A DNA stretch of 64,000 nt from Sideroxydans lithotrophicus (GTDB taxonomy: Bacteria > Pseudomonadota > Gammaproteobacteria > Burkholderiales > Gallionellaceae): assembly GCA_020723185.1 (NCBI GenBank), contig DYJI01000009.1, positions 1 through 64,000 on the forward strand. The letters are read 5' to 3'. The stretch's first letter is position 1. The number at the start of each line of letters is the position of its first letter. Under the pieces are notes generated by a model, which was not told where the DNA came from, searched no databases, and saw nothing but the letters and a program-made list of their open reading frames with translations. Below, piece by piece: positions 55,610-64,000 of this stretch. The translations under genes were made by a program, and so were the position numbers.

Positions 55610-56962
55610 ATGAGATTTTATGCATTCTGTTTGGGGCTGTTAGCAGCTTTCTGTGCGCAGGCCGACGTTTTCGAACAGACGCTTGCCAACGGATTGAAAG
55701 TCATCGTGAAAGAGGACCGCCGTGCACCGGTGGTCGTGCAGCAGATCTGGTATCGCGCCGGCAGCATGGATGAGAAGACCGGGGTCACCGGCGTCGCACA
55801 TGTGCTGGAACACATGATGTTCAAAGGCACCCGGGCAGTTCCGGCCGGGGAGTTCTCGCGCCGTATCGCCGCCGCCGGCGGGCGCGAGAACGCTTTCACC
55901 AGCTATGACTACACCGCTTATTTCCAGCAAATGCACAAATCGCAACTGGAACTGGCGATGAAACTGGAAGCCGACCGCTTGCATAACCTGAACCTGAGCG
56001 ATGAGGAATTCGCCAAAGAGATCCGTGTGGTGATGGAAGAGCGGCGCTGGCGCACCGACGACGATGCGCATGCCTTGCTGGACGAACGCATGATGGCCAC
56101 CGCTTATCAGGAGCACCCCTACCGCAACCCCATCGTCGGCTGGATGAACGATCTAAACAACATGACGGCGGAGGATGCGCGGCTCTGGTACCAGACTTGG
56201 TATGCCCCCAACAACGCGACGCTGGTCATCGCAGGAGATGTCGATGCGAAGCAGGTGTTCGCCCTAGCCCGCAAACACTATGGACGCATCAGTGCAGGCA
56301 AGTTGCCTGCACGCAAACACTATGAGGAACCGGCGCAGCTTGGGATCAAACGCATCGTGGTGAAGGCACCCGCCGAGTTGCCGCATCTGGTCATGGCCTA
56401 TCACGCCCCGACCCTGCGCGATGTGGATAAGGACTGGCAGCCCTATGCGCTGTCAGTCCTGGCCGGTGTACTCGACGGCAACGATTCGGCACGTCTGAAC
56501 AAGTCATTGGTGCGCGAGCGGCAAGTGGCGACCAGCATCGGAGCCGGCTATGCCAATACTTCGCGCGGTCCGACCATGTTCTCGCTGGAAGCCACACCCG
56601 CAGCAGGCACATCGGTGGAGGCGCTGGAAGCAGCGATACGCGAACAATTGCAAATGATCGTGCGTGACGGCGTGAGTGAGGAAGAGTTGCGCCGCGTGCG
56701 CGCCCAGGTCACCGCCGCCGAGGTGTACAAGCTCGATTCCCTGTTCTATCAGGCGATGCAGATCGGGCAGATGGAAAGCATCGGATTGTCCCACCGTGAC
56801 TTGCCGTTGATGCTGCAGAAACTGCAAGCTGTGACTGCGGAGCAAGTGCAGGCTGTGGCGCGCGACATCCTGCGCGACGACCAGCTGACCGTCGCCGTGC
56901 TCGACCCGCAACCGCTGGCAGCGGACAAGCCGCAACGGGGAGGGTATGCCCATGCGCACTAA
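55610..56962 (+). CDS. M16-family zinc metalloprotease (active subunit)
   Basis: A 450-residue processing-peptidase-like enzyme. A signal peptide (AFCLGLLAAFCAQA) suggests periplasmic location. The inverted zinc motif HxxEH is intact as GVAHVLEHMMFKGT (H64, E67, H68), with downstream glutamates in EFAKEIRVVMEERRWRTDDD. The C-terminal M16 half has GPTMFSLEATPAAGTSVEAL. The stop overlaps the following M16 gene by 11-17 bases. Pairs like this act as heterodimers. Confidence 0.93.
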   Translation: MRFYAFCLGLLAAFCAQADVFEQTLANGLKVIVKEDRRAPVVVQQIWYRAGSMDEKTGVTGVAHVLEHMMFKGTRAVPAGEFSRRIAAAGGRENAFTSYDYTAYFQQMHKSQLELAMKLEADRLHNLNLSDEEFAKEIRVVMEERRWRTDDDAHALLDERMMATAYQEHPYRNPIVGWMNDLNNMTAEDARLWYQTWYAPNNATLVIAGDVDAKQVFALARKHYGRISAGKLPARKHYEEPAQLGIKRIVVKAPAELPHLVMAYHAPTLRDVDKDWQPYALSVLAGVLDGNDSARLNKSLVRERQVATSIGAGYANTSRGPTMFSLEATPAAGTSVEALEAAIREQLQMIVRDGVSEEELRRVRAQVTAAEVYKLDSLFYQAMQIGQMESIGLSHRDLPLMLQKLQAVTAEQVQAVARDILRDDQLTVAVLDPQPLAADKPQRGGYAHAH

Positions 56963-58265
56963 ACTCCTGACTTTTGTCCTGCTGTGCGGATCCGCAGTCG
57001 GCGCGTTCGCCACACCCCAGATACAACACTGGCAAGCGGCCAGCGGCGCGCGCGTGTATTTCGTGGAAGACCACAACCTGCCCATGCTGGATGTGGCGGT
57101 CAGTTTTCCGGCCGGCAGTGCCTATGATAGTGCGGACACGAAAGGTGTGGCGGGACTGACCCATGGTTTGCTCGATCTGGGCGTGCAAGGCATGAACGAA
57201 GACGACATCGCACGCAAATTGGCAGATGTCGGGGCCAGGGTCGCCAGCAGTTTCGATTCGGATCGTTCCGCCATCACCTTGCGCACCTTGAGCAGTGCGG
57301 CGGAGCGCGATGTGGCGCTGGATATCCTGGCGCGCGTGCTGCAGCAGCCGCAGTTCCCGCAAGCGGTCCTGACGCGTGAGAAGACTCGCCTGATCGCCTC
57401 CCTGCGTGAGGCGGAGACCAAGCCGGAATTCCTTTCCGAGAAAGCGTTCGGCAAGGCTGTGTTCGGCACCCACCCCTACGGCTGGCAAGCCGAGGTTGCG
57501 GATATCGAAAAGATTCAACGTGACGATCTGCTGGCGTTCTATCGTGCCCACTATGGTGCTGGGGATGCCGTCGTGGCACTGATGGGGGATATCACACGGC
57601 AACAGGCGGAAGCCATCGCGCAGCGATTGACCGCGCAACTGCCTCCGAGCGGGGGCGTCGCCGCCTTGCCTGCCGTTGACAGGCTGCATGCATCCAGCGA
57701 GCAGCGCATCACGCACCCCGCCAGCCAAAGCCACATCCTGCTCGGTGCGCCTGGGATCGCGCGCAACGACCCGGACTATTTTCCCTTGTATGTCGGCAAC
57801 TACATCCTGGGCGGCGGCGGTTTCGTATCGCGCCTGATGAACGAAGTCCGTGAAAAGCGCGGCATGGCTTACAGCGTGTACAGCTATTTCGTGCCCATGC
57901 AGCAACCGGGCGCGTTCCAGATCGGTCTGCAGACCAAGAAGGAGCAGGTGGACGAGGCGCTGCAGGTGGTGCGCAAGACCCTGCGCGATTTCGTGGATAA
58001 GGGCGTGACGGAAGACGAGCTGCGCGCGGCCAAGCAGAACATCATAGGCGGCTTCCCGTTGCGCATCGACAGCAACCGCAAGATCCTCGATTACCTGAGC
58101 GTGATCGGCTTCTACGAGCTGCCGCTCACCTATCTGGATGAATTCCAGGCGCGTGTCGAGCAGGTGGATGTGCGGGCGATCAATGATGCTTTCCGTCGCC
58201 GTATCGATCCCGATGCCATGGCGACCGTGATCGTCGGTGGGCAGGTGGCAGGAGAGACGAAATAA
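56952..58265 (+). CDS. M16-family protein lacking the zinc motif (partner subunit)
   Basis: A 437-residue M16 homologue with signal peptide (FVLLCGSAVGAFA). Where the active enzyme has HVLEH this one has GVAGLTHGLLDLGVQG, so it cannot bind zinc by the usual ligands. The C-terminal half keeps the substrate-binding R/Y-type region VREKRGMAYSVYSYFVPMQQ. It is probably the non-catalytic half of a heterodimer with the upstream gene. ATG 56952 is favoured by GGGGAGGG; ATG 56946 is an alternative. Its TAA stop overlaps the ATA start proposed for rsmD. Confidence 0.9.
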   Translation: MRTKLLTFVLLCGSAVGAFATPQIQHWQAASGARVYFVEDHNLPMLDVAVSFPAGSAYDSADTKGVAGLTHGLLDLGVQGMNEDDIARKLADVGARVASSFDSDRSAITLRTLSSAAERDVALDILARVLQQPQFPQAVLTREKTRLIASLREAETKPEFLSEKAFGKAVFGTHPYGWQAEVADIEKIQRDDLLAFYRAHYGAGDAVVALMGDITRQQAEAIAQRLTAQLPPSGGVAALPAVDRLHASSEQRITHPASQSHILLGAPGIARNDPDYFPLYVGNYILGGGGFVSRLMNEVREKRGMAYSVYSYFVPMQQPGAFQIGLQTKKEQVDEALQVVRKTLRDFVDKGVTEDELRAAKQNIIGGFPLRIDSNRKILDYLSVIGFYELPLTYLDEFQARVEQVDVRAINDAFRRRIDPDAMATVIVGGQVAGETK

Positions 58266-58797
58266 ACAAGGTCAGGATCATCGGCGGCACGCATCGCAGC
58301 CGCATCATCACCTTTCCCGATAGTGCCGGTTTGCGCCCGACGCCCGATCGCGTGCGTGAGACGTTGTTCAACTGGCTGGGCCAGACGCTGTATGGCAAGC
58401 GTTGCCTGGACCTGTTCGCAGGCAGCGGCGCGCTGGGGTTCGAAGCGGCCTCGCGTGAGGCGGAGCGGGTGGTGATGGTGGAGCAAGACCGCGCTGTATA
58501 TAAGGTCTTGCAGGACTCGCTCCGCAAGCTGGACTTCCCGAATGTAGCGTTGCACTGCGATGATGGGATAAAATTCGCCATGCAGACGAATATGACGTTC
58601 GACGTCGTCTTTCTTGACCCCCCGTTCCAGAGCGATCTTTTGACTCGACTCATGCCGCGTTTGGCGCAGCTACTGAGCAAAGACGGTGTGGTCTATGTGG
58701 AAAGCGGGGCCGCGTTCGAAGCGGGGGAAGACTGGCGGGTGCTGAAGCAACGGCGCGCCGGAGCGGTACATTACCAACTATTGGAACGCGCCCAGGC

Positions 58798-58801
<4 letters not shown>
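58262..58801 (+). CDS. rsmD: 16S rRNA m2G966 methyltransferase RsmD, apparent ATA start
   Basis: RsmD (179 residues as called) methylates G966 of 16S rRNA. The motifs [56 protein letters not shown] and [11 protein letters not shown] are all in one frame. From the in-frame stop at 58184 to a TTG at 58331 there is no ATG, GTG, TTG or CTG, yet the conserved IIGG region lies in that stretch. The codon where the family usually begins (x-N-K-V-R) is ATA at 58262, with GGAGAG five bases upstream, overlapping the previous stop as ATAA. An ATA start, or an ATG-to-ATA sequencing change, is the simplest reading. Confidence 0.88.
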
Positions 58802-59543
<742 letters not shown>

Positions 59544-59566
59544 TCCGCTTCGCCTCGCTCTGACAC

Positions 59567-59595
59567 AGCCGCCCGCAGGGGCGGCTTTGTTTTTT
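59567..59595 (+). terminator. Rho-independent terminator after ferredoxin
   Basis: AGCCGCCC (59567-59574), loop GCAG, GGGCGGCT (59579-59586), followed by TTGTTTTTT. It ends the M16-M16-rsmD-coaD-fdx run, 24 bases after the fdx stop. Confidence 0.9.
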
Positions 59596-59665
59596 GCTTC
59601 AACTTTCCCGCCGGCGGGTGTAGCCTGTCCGCACGCATCGGAACGACAAGGTGCGGGGAGGGGAG

Positions 59666-62347
59666 ATGAAGAACCGATATCAACCGCTGACCGTCCTGCT
59701 GGTGACGGTCGCATCCTTGATGCTGGGCGGTTTCCTGCTTTTCATCAGTCTGCGCGGCACGATAAGCGAGATGGTGAACGCCGACCTCGCGGCCGTCGCC
59801 ACCCTGAAATCGCGCCAGGTAGAGTCGTGGTTCGAGGACCGTGATGCCGACGCCGGGTCGCTGGCGATCGATTCCTTCTTCTCGCGCGCGGTCCAGCGAT
59901 GGTATGCGGGAGGATCGCAGGATGACCGACAGCGGGAGAAGATCGTCAAACATCTGGACGGATTCATCTCGCTGCACCGTTTCGATGCGGCCGTGCTGCT
60001 GGATGGTAAGGGGCGACCGGTGTTGCAGGTGGGAGCAGGCCCGCACGATATCCGTCATGCTCAGGTGCAGATCGCACAGGCGATGGCGAGCAACGAGACC
60101 GTGTTCGTCGACATGCACCGGCATGGCGACGCAGCGCCGGAGCTGGATTTCATCTCGCCGCTGCGGATCGAGGGGAAGGTGGTCGGTGCCTTGTATCTGA
60201 TGGAAGATGCCGGCAGGCATCTGTTCCCTTTGCTGGATGATGATGCAGACCGGAGCGAACTGGTCGAAACGCACCTGGTGCGCCGCGAGGGCGACCAGGT
60301 GATGTATCTGAGCCCGTTGTCCGGTGTGCCCGATGCCGCACTTTCCTATCGTTTGCCGCTCAGAGGACCGTCCGTCACCGCTCAGGCCCTGATGCAAAAC
60401 CGGCGTGCGCTGCAACTGGGGCAAGACCATCTGGGCAGGCAGGTGCTCGCCTATGCGCTGCCGATCCGGCACACCGAGTGGATGCTGGTCACCAGTGCCG
60501 ATGAGGCGACGGCCTATGCGCTGCTGCGGAGACTGGAGATCGTCGCACTTGCGCTGATGACGTTCATCCTCCTGTTGACCGTCGCTTGGTTCGCGCAATG
60601 GCAGCGCCGGCAGGGTAGCCTGCATCAGGCGAGGGAGATGCAGATCCGGCTGGCTGGCGAGGAACGTTTCCATACCGTGTTCGACCATGCGGCGCTGGCC
60701 ATGGCGCGCCACGCCCTGAACGGCGACATAATGGAAGTCAACGACAGATGGTGCACGACCTTCGGCTATGCACGGGACGAGCTGGCGGCTCGCAGGCTGA
60801 ACTGGCAGCAGCTCACCTTGCCTGACGATCTGGCGGAGAGTGCAGGCCAGGTGCAGCGACTGCTGTCGGGCGAAACGCCGGACATTCAGATGGAGAAGCG
60901 CTACCTGCGCCAAAACGGCCAAGTGTTCTGGGGCGAGGTGCGGGTCTCGCTGGTGCACGACGAGAGCGGTGCGCCGGATTATTTCATCAGTACCGTGCAG
61001 GACATCAGCGAACGCAAGCGACTGGAAGAGGAGCGCAACGCCAACCTGCTGCTGCTGCAGATGGCGCTGGATGCGGCGCAAGAGGCGGTGTGGGAATGGG
61101 ATCTGCAGAGCGGCAAGGCTAGATTCAGCCCAGAGTATTACACCATGCTGGGTTACCTGCCCAACGAGTTCCCGGCCGATCATCGGTCTTGGTTGGAGCG
61201 CATCCACCCCGACGACCGGGACAAGGTGTGGCGGACCATACGGGAAGAATTGAAGCAGCACCAAGACATCTACGTGGCCGAATACCGGATGCAGACCAAG
61301 GATGGACGCTACCGATGGATCCAGGGGCGCGGCAAGTGCGTGGCGGTGGACGCGCAGGGCGAGCCGGCGCGGCTGGTCGGCATCAACATCGACATCCATG
61401 ACCGCAAACAGGCAGAGTTGCAGATCAGCCATCTGGCATACCACGACAAGCTGACCGGTCTGCCCAATCGCGCCCTGTTCTTCGACCGCTTCTCGCAAGC
61501 GATCTCCCGGGCGAAACGCGACCAGTGTCGCGTGGCGCTGCTGTTCGCCGACCTGGACGGATTCAAGCAGGTGAACGACACGCACGGCCATGAGGCGGGT
61601 GATGAGGTGCTGCGCATGGCGGCGCAGCGATTGCTGGCTTGCCTGCGCGCGGTCGATACGGCGGTGCGGTTCGGTGGCGACGAGTTCGCCGTGATATTGA
61701 GCGATGTGGAAGACAGGGCGCAGGTGGCGCAAGTGGCGGAGAAGATAGTGCATGCTTTTGAGGCCGAGATGACGCTCGCGCAAGGTGCTGGCTGCCAGAT
61801 CGGTGTGAGCATCGGCATCAGCCTCTTCCCGGACAACGGTTCGACCATGGACGGTCTGCTCACCGCCGCCGACCGGGCCATGTATGACAGCAAACATGCC
61901 GGCAAGAACACCTATACCTTCTTCGGAGAGCGCGCTTCCGAGCTGGATGAGCAGTGGATCAGGTTCGACCAGTCGCATCTGATCGGTATCGCGGAGATCG
62001 ACGAGCAGCACCGCAACCTCGTGCGTATGGTGAACAAGCTGAACAGCGAATGGCGCAAAGGCACGTCGGATACCGGCTTGCTCGCCTTGTTCGATGAGCT
62101 GGTGACCGCGACCGCCGAGCATTTCGAGACCGAAGGGCGGTATATGGCCCAGTACGCCTACCCGGAACAGCGGACGCACGAAAAAGAGCATGCCCTGTTG
62201 GTGGACGAGGCGATGCGTTTGCGCAAGGGTTTGAGTGAGGGCGGCGAGCTGCTCGCCCTGCAAACGATCAAGGATTGGCTGATCAACCACATCCTGCACG
62301 CGGATACTAGGCTCGCGCGCTACCTGACAGCCCGCGGAGTGCGCTGA
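59666..62347 (+). CDS. Membrane diguanylate cyclase with PAS-PAS-GGDEF-hemerythrin domains
   Basis: An 893-residue sensor enzyme. N-terminal helix (LLVTVASLMLGGFLLFISL), a periplasmic sensor of about 250 residues, and a second helix (IVALALMTFILLLTVAWFA, near 300) come first. Two PAS domains follow (FNDRW-like EVNDRWCTTFGYARDEL; ARFSPEYYTMLGYLPNEF). The GGDEF domain has VRFGGDEFAVIL and an RAVD inhibitory site. The C-terminal ~130 residues are a bacteriohemerythrin: IAEIDEQHRNLV, TAEHFETEGRYM, RTHEKEHALL and WLINHILHADTRL. The di-iron site suggests oxygen-controlled c-di-GMP synthesis. ATG 59666 follows GGGGAGGGG. Confidence 0.92.
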   Translation: MKNRYQPLTVLLVTVASLMLGGFLLFISLRGTISEMVNADLAAVATLKSRQVESWFEDRDADAGSLAIDSFFSRAVQRWYAGGSQDDRQREKIVKHLDGFISLHRFDAAVLLDGKGRPVLQVGAGPHDIRHAQVQIAQAMASNETVFVDMHRHGDAAPELDFISPLRIEGKVVGALYLMEDAGRHLFPLLDDDADRSELVETHLVRREGDQVMYLSPLSGVPDAALSYRLPLRGPSVTAQALMQNRRALQLGQDHLGRQVLAYALPIRHTEWMLVTSADEATAYALLRRLEIVALALMTFILLLTVAWFAQWQRRQGSLHQAREMQIRLAGEERFHTVFDHAALAMARHALNGDIMEVNDRWCTTFGYARDELAARRLNWQQLTLPDDLAESAGQVQRLLSGETPDIQMEKRYLRQNGQVFWGEVRVSLVHDESGAPDYFISTVQDISERKRLEEERNANLLLLQMALDAAQEAVWEWDLQSGKARFSPEYYTMLGYLPNEFPADHRSWLERIHPDDRDKVWRTIREELKQHQDIYVAEYRMQTKDGRYRWIQGRGKCVAVDAQGEPARLVGINIDIHDRKQAELQISHLAYHDKLTGLPNRALFFDRFSQAISRAKRDQCRVALLFADLDGFKQVNDTHGHEAGDEVLRMAAQRLLACLRAVDTAVRFGGDEFAVILSDVEDRAQVAQVAEKIVHAFEAEMTLAQGAGCQIGVSIGISLFPDNGSTMDGLLTAADRAMYDSKHAGKNTYTFFGERASELDEQWIRFDQSHLIGIAEIDEQHRNLVRMVNKLNSEWRKGTSDTGLLALFDELVTATAEHFETEGRYMAQYAYPEQRTHEKEHALLVDEAMRLRKGLSEGGELLALQTIKDWLINHILHADTRLARYLTARGVR

Positions 62348-62362
62348 GCGGGCACGGATGCA

Positions 62363-62391
62363 TTGACACCAGAACGTTCGTTCTCTACCAT
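62363..62391 (+). promoter_or_regulatory. Promoter of the LexA-type gene with internal operator candidate
   Basis: TTGACA (62363-62368), a 17-base spacer, and TACCAT (62386-62391) form a good sigma-70 promoter. Inside the spacer is GAACGTTCGTTC (62372-62383), which fits GAAC-N4-GTTC, the core of the Gram-positive-type LexA box, rather than the CTGT-N8-ACAG box usual in beta/gammaproteobacteria. An 8-bp palindrome CTGTACAG follows at 62406-62413. Binding here would block RNA polymerase, giving autorepression. Confidence 0.7.
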
Positions 62392-62421
62392 GCAGACCAT
62401 CCGTTCTGTACAGGTGATGCC

Positions 62422-63021
62422 ATGACCGACCTCCATCCTTCCGCGCAGCGGGACGCCGAATATCTGGCCAGATTGCAGGATTACTATTCCGACTGGAAGA
62501 GCATCCCGTCCTATGCCGCCTTGTGCGACGTGTTCGGTATCGCCTCGAAATCCTGGGTGAAAGCCATCCTCGACCGGCTGGGCGAGGCCGGTTTCCTGGA
62601 ACGCACGCCGGACGGCATGTGGATCCCGACGCGCGAGTTCTTCGCGCGGCCGCTGGCCGACAGTTCCGTCCCCGCCGGCATGCCGGTCACGGTCAGCGCG
62701 ACGCAGGGCGAGTACTACGTGCTGGACGAGATGCTGATCGACAAGCCCTCGCAGACCACGCTGATCCCGGTCAAGGGAGACTCGATGGTGGAAGCTGGCA
62801 TCCATGACGGCGATGTAGCGGTCGTGGAAAAGCGCCATCTGGCCAATGTCGGCGACATCGTGGTCGCCATCGTGGACGGCGAATTCACCCTGAAGACACT
62901 GGACAAGGAGCGCGGCAAATTCATCCTGCGCCCGCAGAACCCCGCGTATCCGGTCATCCGACCGCAAGGCACGCTGGAGATCTTCGGTGTCCTCGTCGGT
63001 CTCGTGCGCAAATATCGCTGA
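62422..63021 (+). CDS. lexA: LexA-type repressor (winged helix + S24 peptidase)
   Basis: A 199-residue LexA-like protein. The N-terminal domain (about 1-70) resembles the LexA winged helix but is divergent (YAALCDVFGIASKSWVKAIL, LDRLGEAGFLERTPDGMWIP). A probable Ala-Gly cleavage site is in SSVPAGMPVTVSA. The catalytic Ser is in PVKGDSMVEAGIHDGDVAVV and the Lys in GEFTLKTLDKERG. Such proteins self-cleave on activated RecA during the SOS response. It is monocistronic with a strong promoter. It may be the main LexA or a second LexA-like repressor; other copies outside the window cannot be excluded. Confidence 0.85.
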   Translation: MTDLHPSAQRDAEYLARLQDYYSDWKSIPSYAALCDVFGIASKSWVKAILDRLGEAGFLERTPDGMWIPTREFFARPLADSSVPAGMPVTVSATQGEYYVLDEMLIDKPSQTTLIPVKGDSMVEAGIHDGDVAVVEKRHLANVGDIVVAIVDGEFTLKTLDKERGKFILRPQNPAYPVIRPQGTLEIFGVLVGLVRKYR

Positions 63022-63159
63022 CCCATTCCGCCTGCCTGCTGACAAGTATCCGCAACTCACGTATGTTCCCTGCCGTGGGGAGGCGCCCCGGGTGCGGTCG
63101 CCTGTCCCGGTTGTCTTGAGATCGCGGTCTTGCTGGGGAATGCTGATGGGGGGGGTCTG

Positions 63160-64000
63160 TTGAGCACGTTTTTTCCGACATGTTTGAGATGTCTGGCTGC
63201 AGCCTTGCTCTGCCTCTTCTCCGTGTCCGTAACGTGGGCAGCCGAACCGAGAAAGGTCGTGCTGCTGCTCAGCGAGCAGCATGCGTCTTATCAGCATTTC
63301 CGGCAGGCATTCGCGCAGAACCTGTCGCCTGACGTTCGGCTGGAAGTGCGCACGCTGGCGCAGCAGACGGATATCCCCGAGGCGGACATCCTGGTGACGG
63401 CGGGAAGCAAGGCCATGCAATGGGCCGCAGACCGATGGCATGGTGCGATGCTGGCCACCATGCTGTCCAGCAATAATTTCCAGCAATTGCGTGCCGGCAG
63501 GCCACTCCCGCATCCTTTGTCTGCATTGTTCCTCGATCAGCCGCTCCCGCGCCAGGTTGCGCTGATCCGTGCAGCGTTGCCATCATTGAGCAGGGTGGGG
63601 GTGTTGTATACGCCGGACGGGGATTTCGCCCAGCAGCCCTTGCAACAGGAGCTGGCCAGGCAGGGGGCATCGCTGCACAGCCAGACGGTGCAGCCGGACG
63701 ACAGCCTTGCCGCCAGGCTCGAGGAGCTATTGGCACGGAGCGACATCCTGCTGGCGGTGCCGGATAGCCGGATATACAACTCCTCCACCATACGGAACAT
63801 CCTGCTCGGCAGCTACCGGCGTGGCATCCCCGTGATCGGTCTGTCCGCAGCCTATGTCAATGCCGGGGCCTTGTGCGCGGTGTATTCGACACCCGAGCAG
63901 CAGGCTGCGCAATCGGCCGGGATGGTTTCCGAGTTCCTGCAGCGGGGTAGCTTGCCTTCCCCGCGATTCCCTCAGTTGTACCAGATCGCGCTGAACGCCG
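63160..64000 (+). CDS. Periplasmic ABC-type substrate-binding protein (5' part)
   Basis: The frame is open from TTG 63160 to the window end, about 280 residues, and is incomplete. A Sec signal peptide is clear (CLAAALLCLFSVSVTWA, cleavage before AEPRK). The mature part has the alternating beta/alpha pattern of the ABC_sub_bind family, with RKVVLLLSEQHASYQHFRQA, LPSLSRVGVLYTPDGDF and RRGIPVIGLSAAYVNAGALC. No ATG is available in frame; TTG has a GGGGGG ribosome-binding site about five bases upstream. Related proteins are often sensory or type IV pili-associated; ligand unknown. Confidence 0.72.
   Translation, partial: MSTFFPTCLRCLAAALLCLFSVSVTWAAEPRKVVLLLSEQHASYQHFRQAFAQNLSPDVRLEVRTLAQQTDIPEADILVTAGSKAMQWAADRWHGAMLATMLSSNNFQQLRAGRPLPHPLSALFLDQPLPRQVALIRAALPSLSRVGVLYTPDGDFAQQPLQQELARQGASLHSQTVQPDDSLAARLEELLARSDILLAVPDSRIYNSSTIRNILLGSYRRGIPVIGLSAAYVNAGALCAVYSTPEQQAAQSAGMVSEFLQRGSLPSPRFPQLYQIALNA

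Noticed and set aside
63269-63912. Minus-strand open frames at the right end of the window
   Set aside because: They are antisense to a plus-strand frame with a clear signal peptide and periplasmic-binding-protein pattern that runs off the window.

Overview
The window is a gene-dense, GC-rich chromosomal segment of a betaproteobacterium. The gene orders hisCBHAFIE-HIT-tatABC-(degS-like)-NIF3-petABC-sspAB, ftsY-ftsE-ftsX-rpoH and M16-M16-rsmD-coaD-fdx are typical of Nitrosomonadales-type Betaproteobacteria, and a Gallionellaceae-like relative (microaerophilic, bc1-dependent) would fit. This lineage guess is inference from synteny and protein flavour; no 16S gene is present. No tRNA, rRNA, insertion sequence, CRISPR array or phage was seen, and no gene-free stretch exceeds 300 bases.

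Region 1 (1-19403) is the core flagellar cluster. The 3' end of flgE is followed by flgF, flgG, flgH, flgI, flgJ, flgK and flgL on the plus strand, and a strong terminator ends this block. Facing it on the minus strand is the export, switch and MS-ring operon, transcribed fliF-G-H-I-J-K-L-M-N-O-P-Q-R. fliE is divergent from fliF. A near-perfect sigma-28 (FliA) promoter precedes flgK.

Region 2 (19503-27158) is an accessory island between fliE and the late flagellar genes. It encodes a TPR-zinc ribbon-methyltransferase, a DegT-type sugar aminotransferase, a WbqC-family protein, a second methyltransferase, a PAPS-type sulfotransferase, a large GT2-TPR protein with an unrecognised C-terminal domain, and another glycosyltransferase. 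I read it as a system that builds and decorates a sulfated or methylated amino-sugar glycan, most plausibly on flagellin. A GT41/OGT-type protein at 42917-45493 shares its N-terminal module with the methyltransferase at 19503 and may be the protein-glycosylating partner.

Region 3 (27246-36472, minus strand) holds ycgR (c-di-GMP flagellar brake), an FlhB C-terminal-domain protein, a second FliK-like protein, fliT, fliS, fliD, flaG and an unusually short flagellin, fliC, under a near-consensus sigma-28 promoter. Next come a diguanylate cyclase and a NarL-type response regulator and histidine kinase pair.

Region 4 (36704-52960) is housekeeping: histidine biosynthesis from hisC to hisE, HIT hydrolase, Tat translocase, the inserted OGT, a DegS-like protease, a NIF3 protein, a c-type cytochrome with a Planctomycete-type domain, the cytochrome bc1 complex (petABC), sspA-sspB and convergent rpoH. 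A CIRCE-like (HrcA) operator overlaps the rpoH promoter.

Region 5 (53025-64000) holds ftsYEX, a pair of M16 peptidases (the second lacks the zinc motif), rsmD (which appears to start at ATA), coaD and ferredoxin. It ends with a membrane diguanylate cyclase fused to a hemerythrin domain, a LexA-type repressor with a candidate operator inside its own promoter, and the start of a periplasmic substrate-binding protein that runs off the window.
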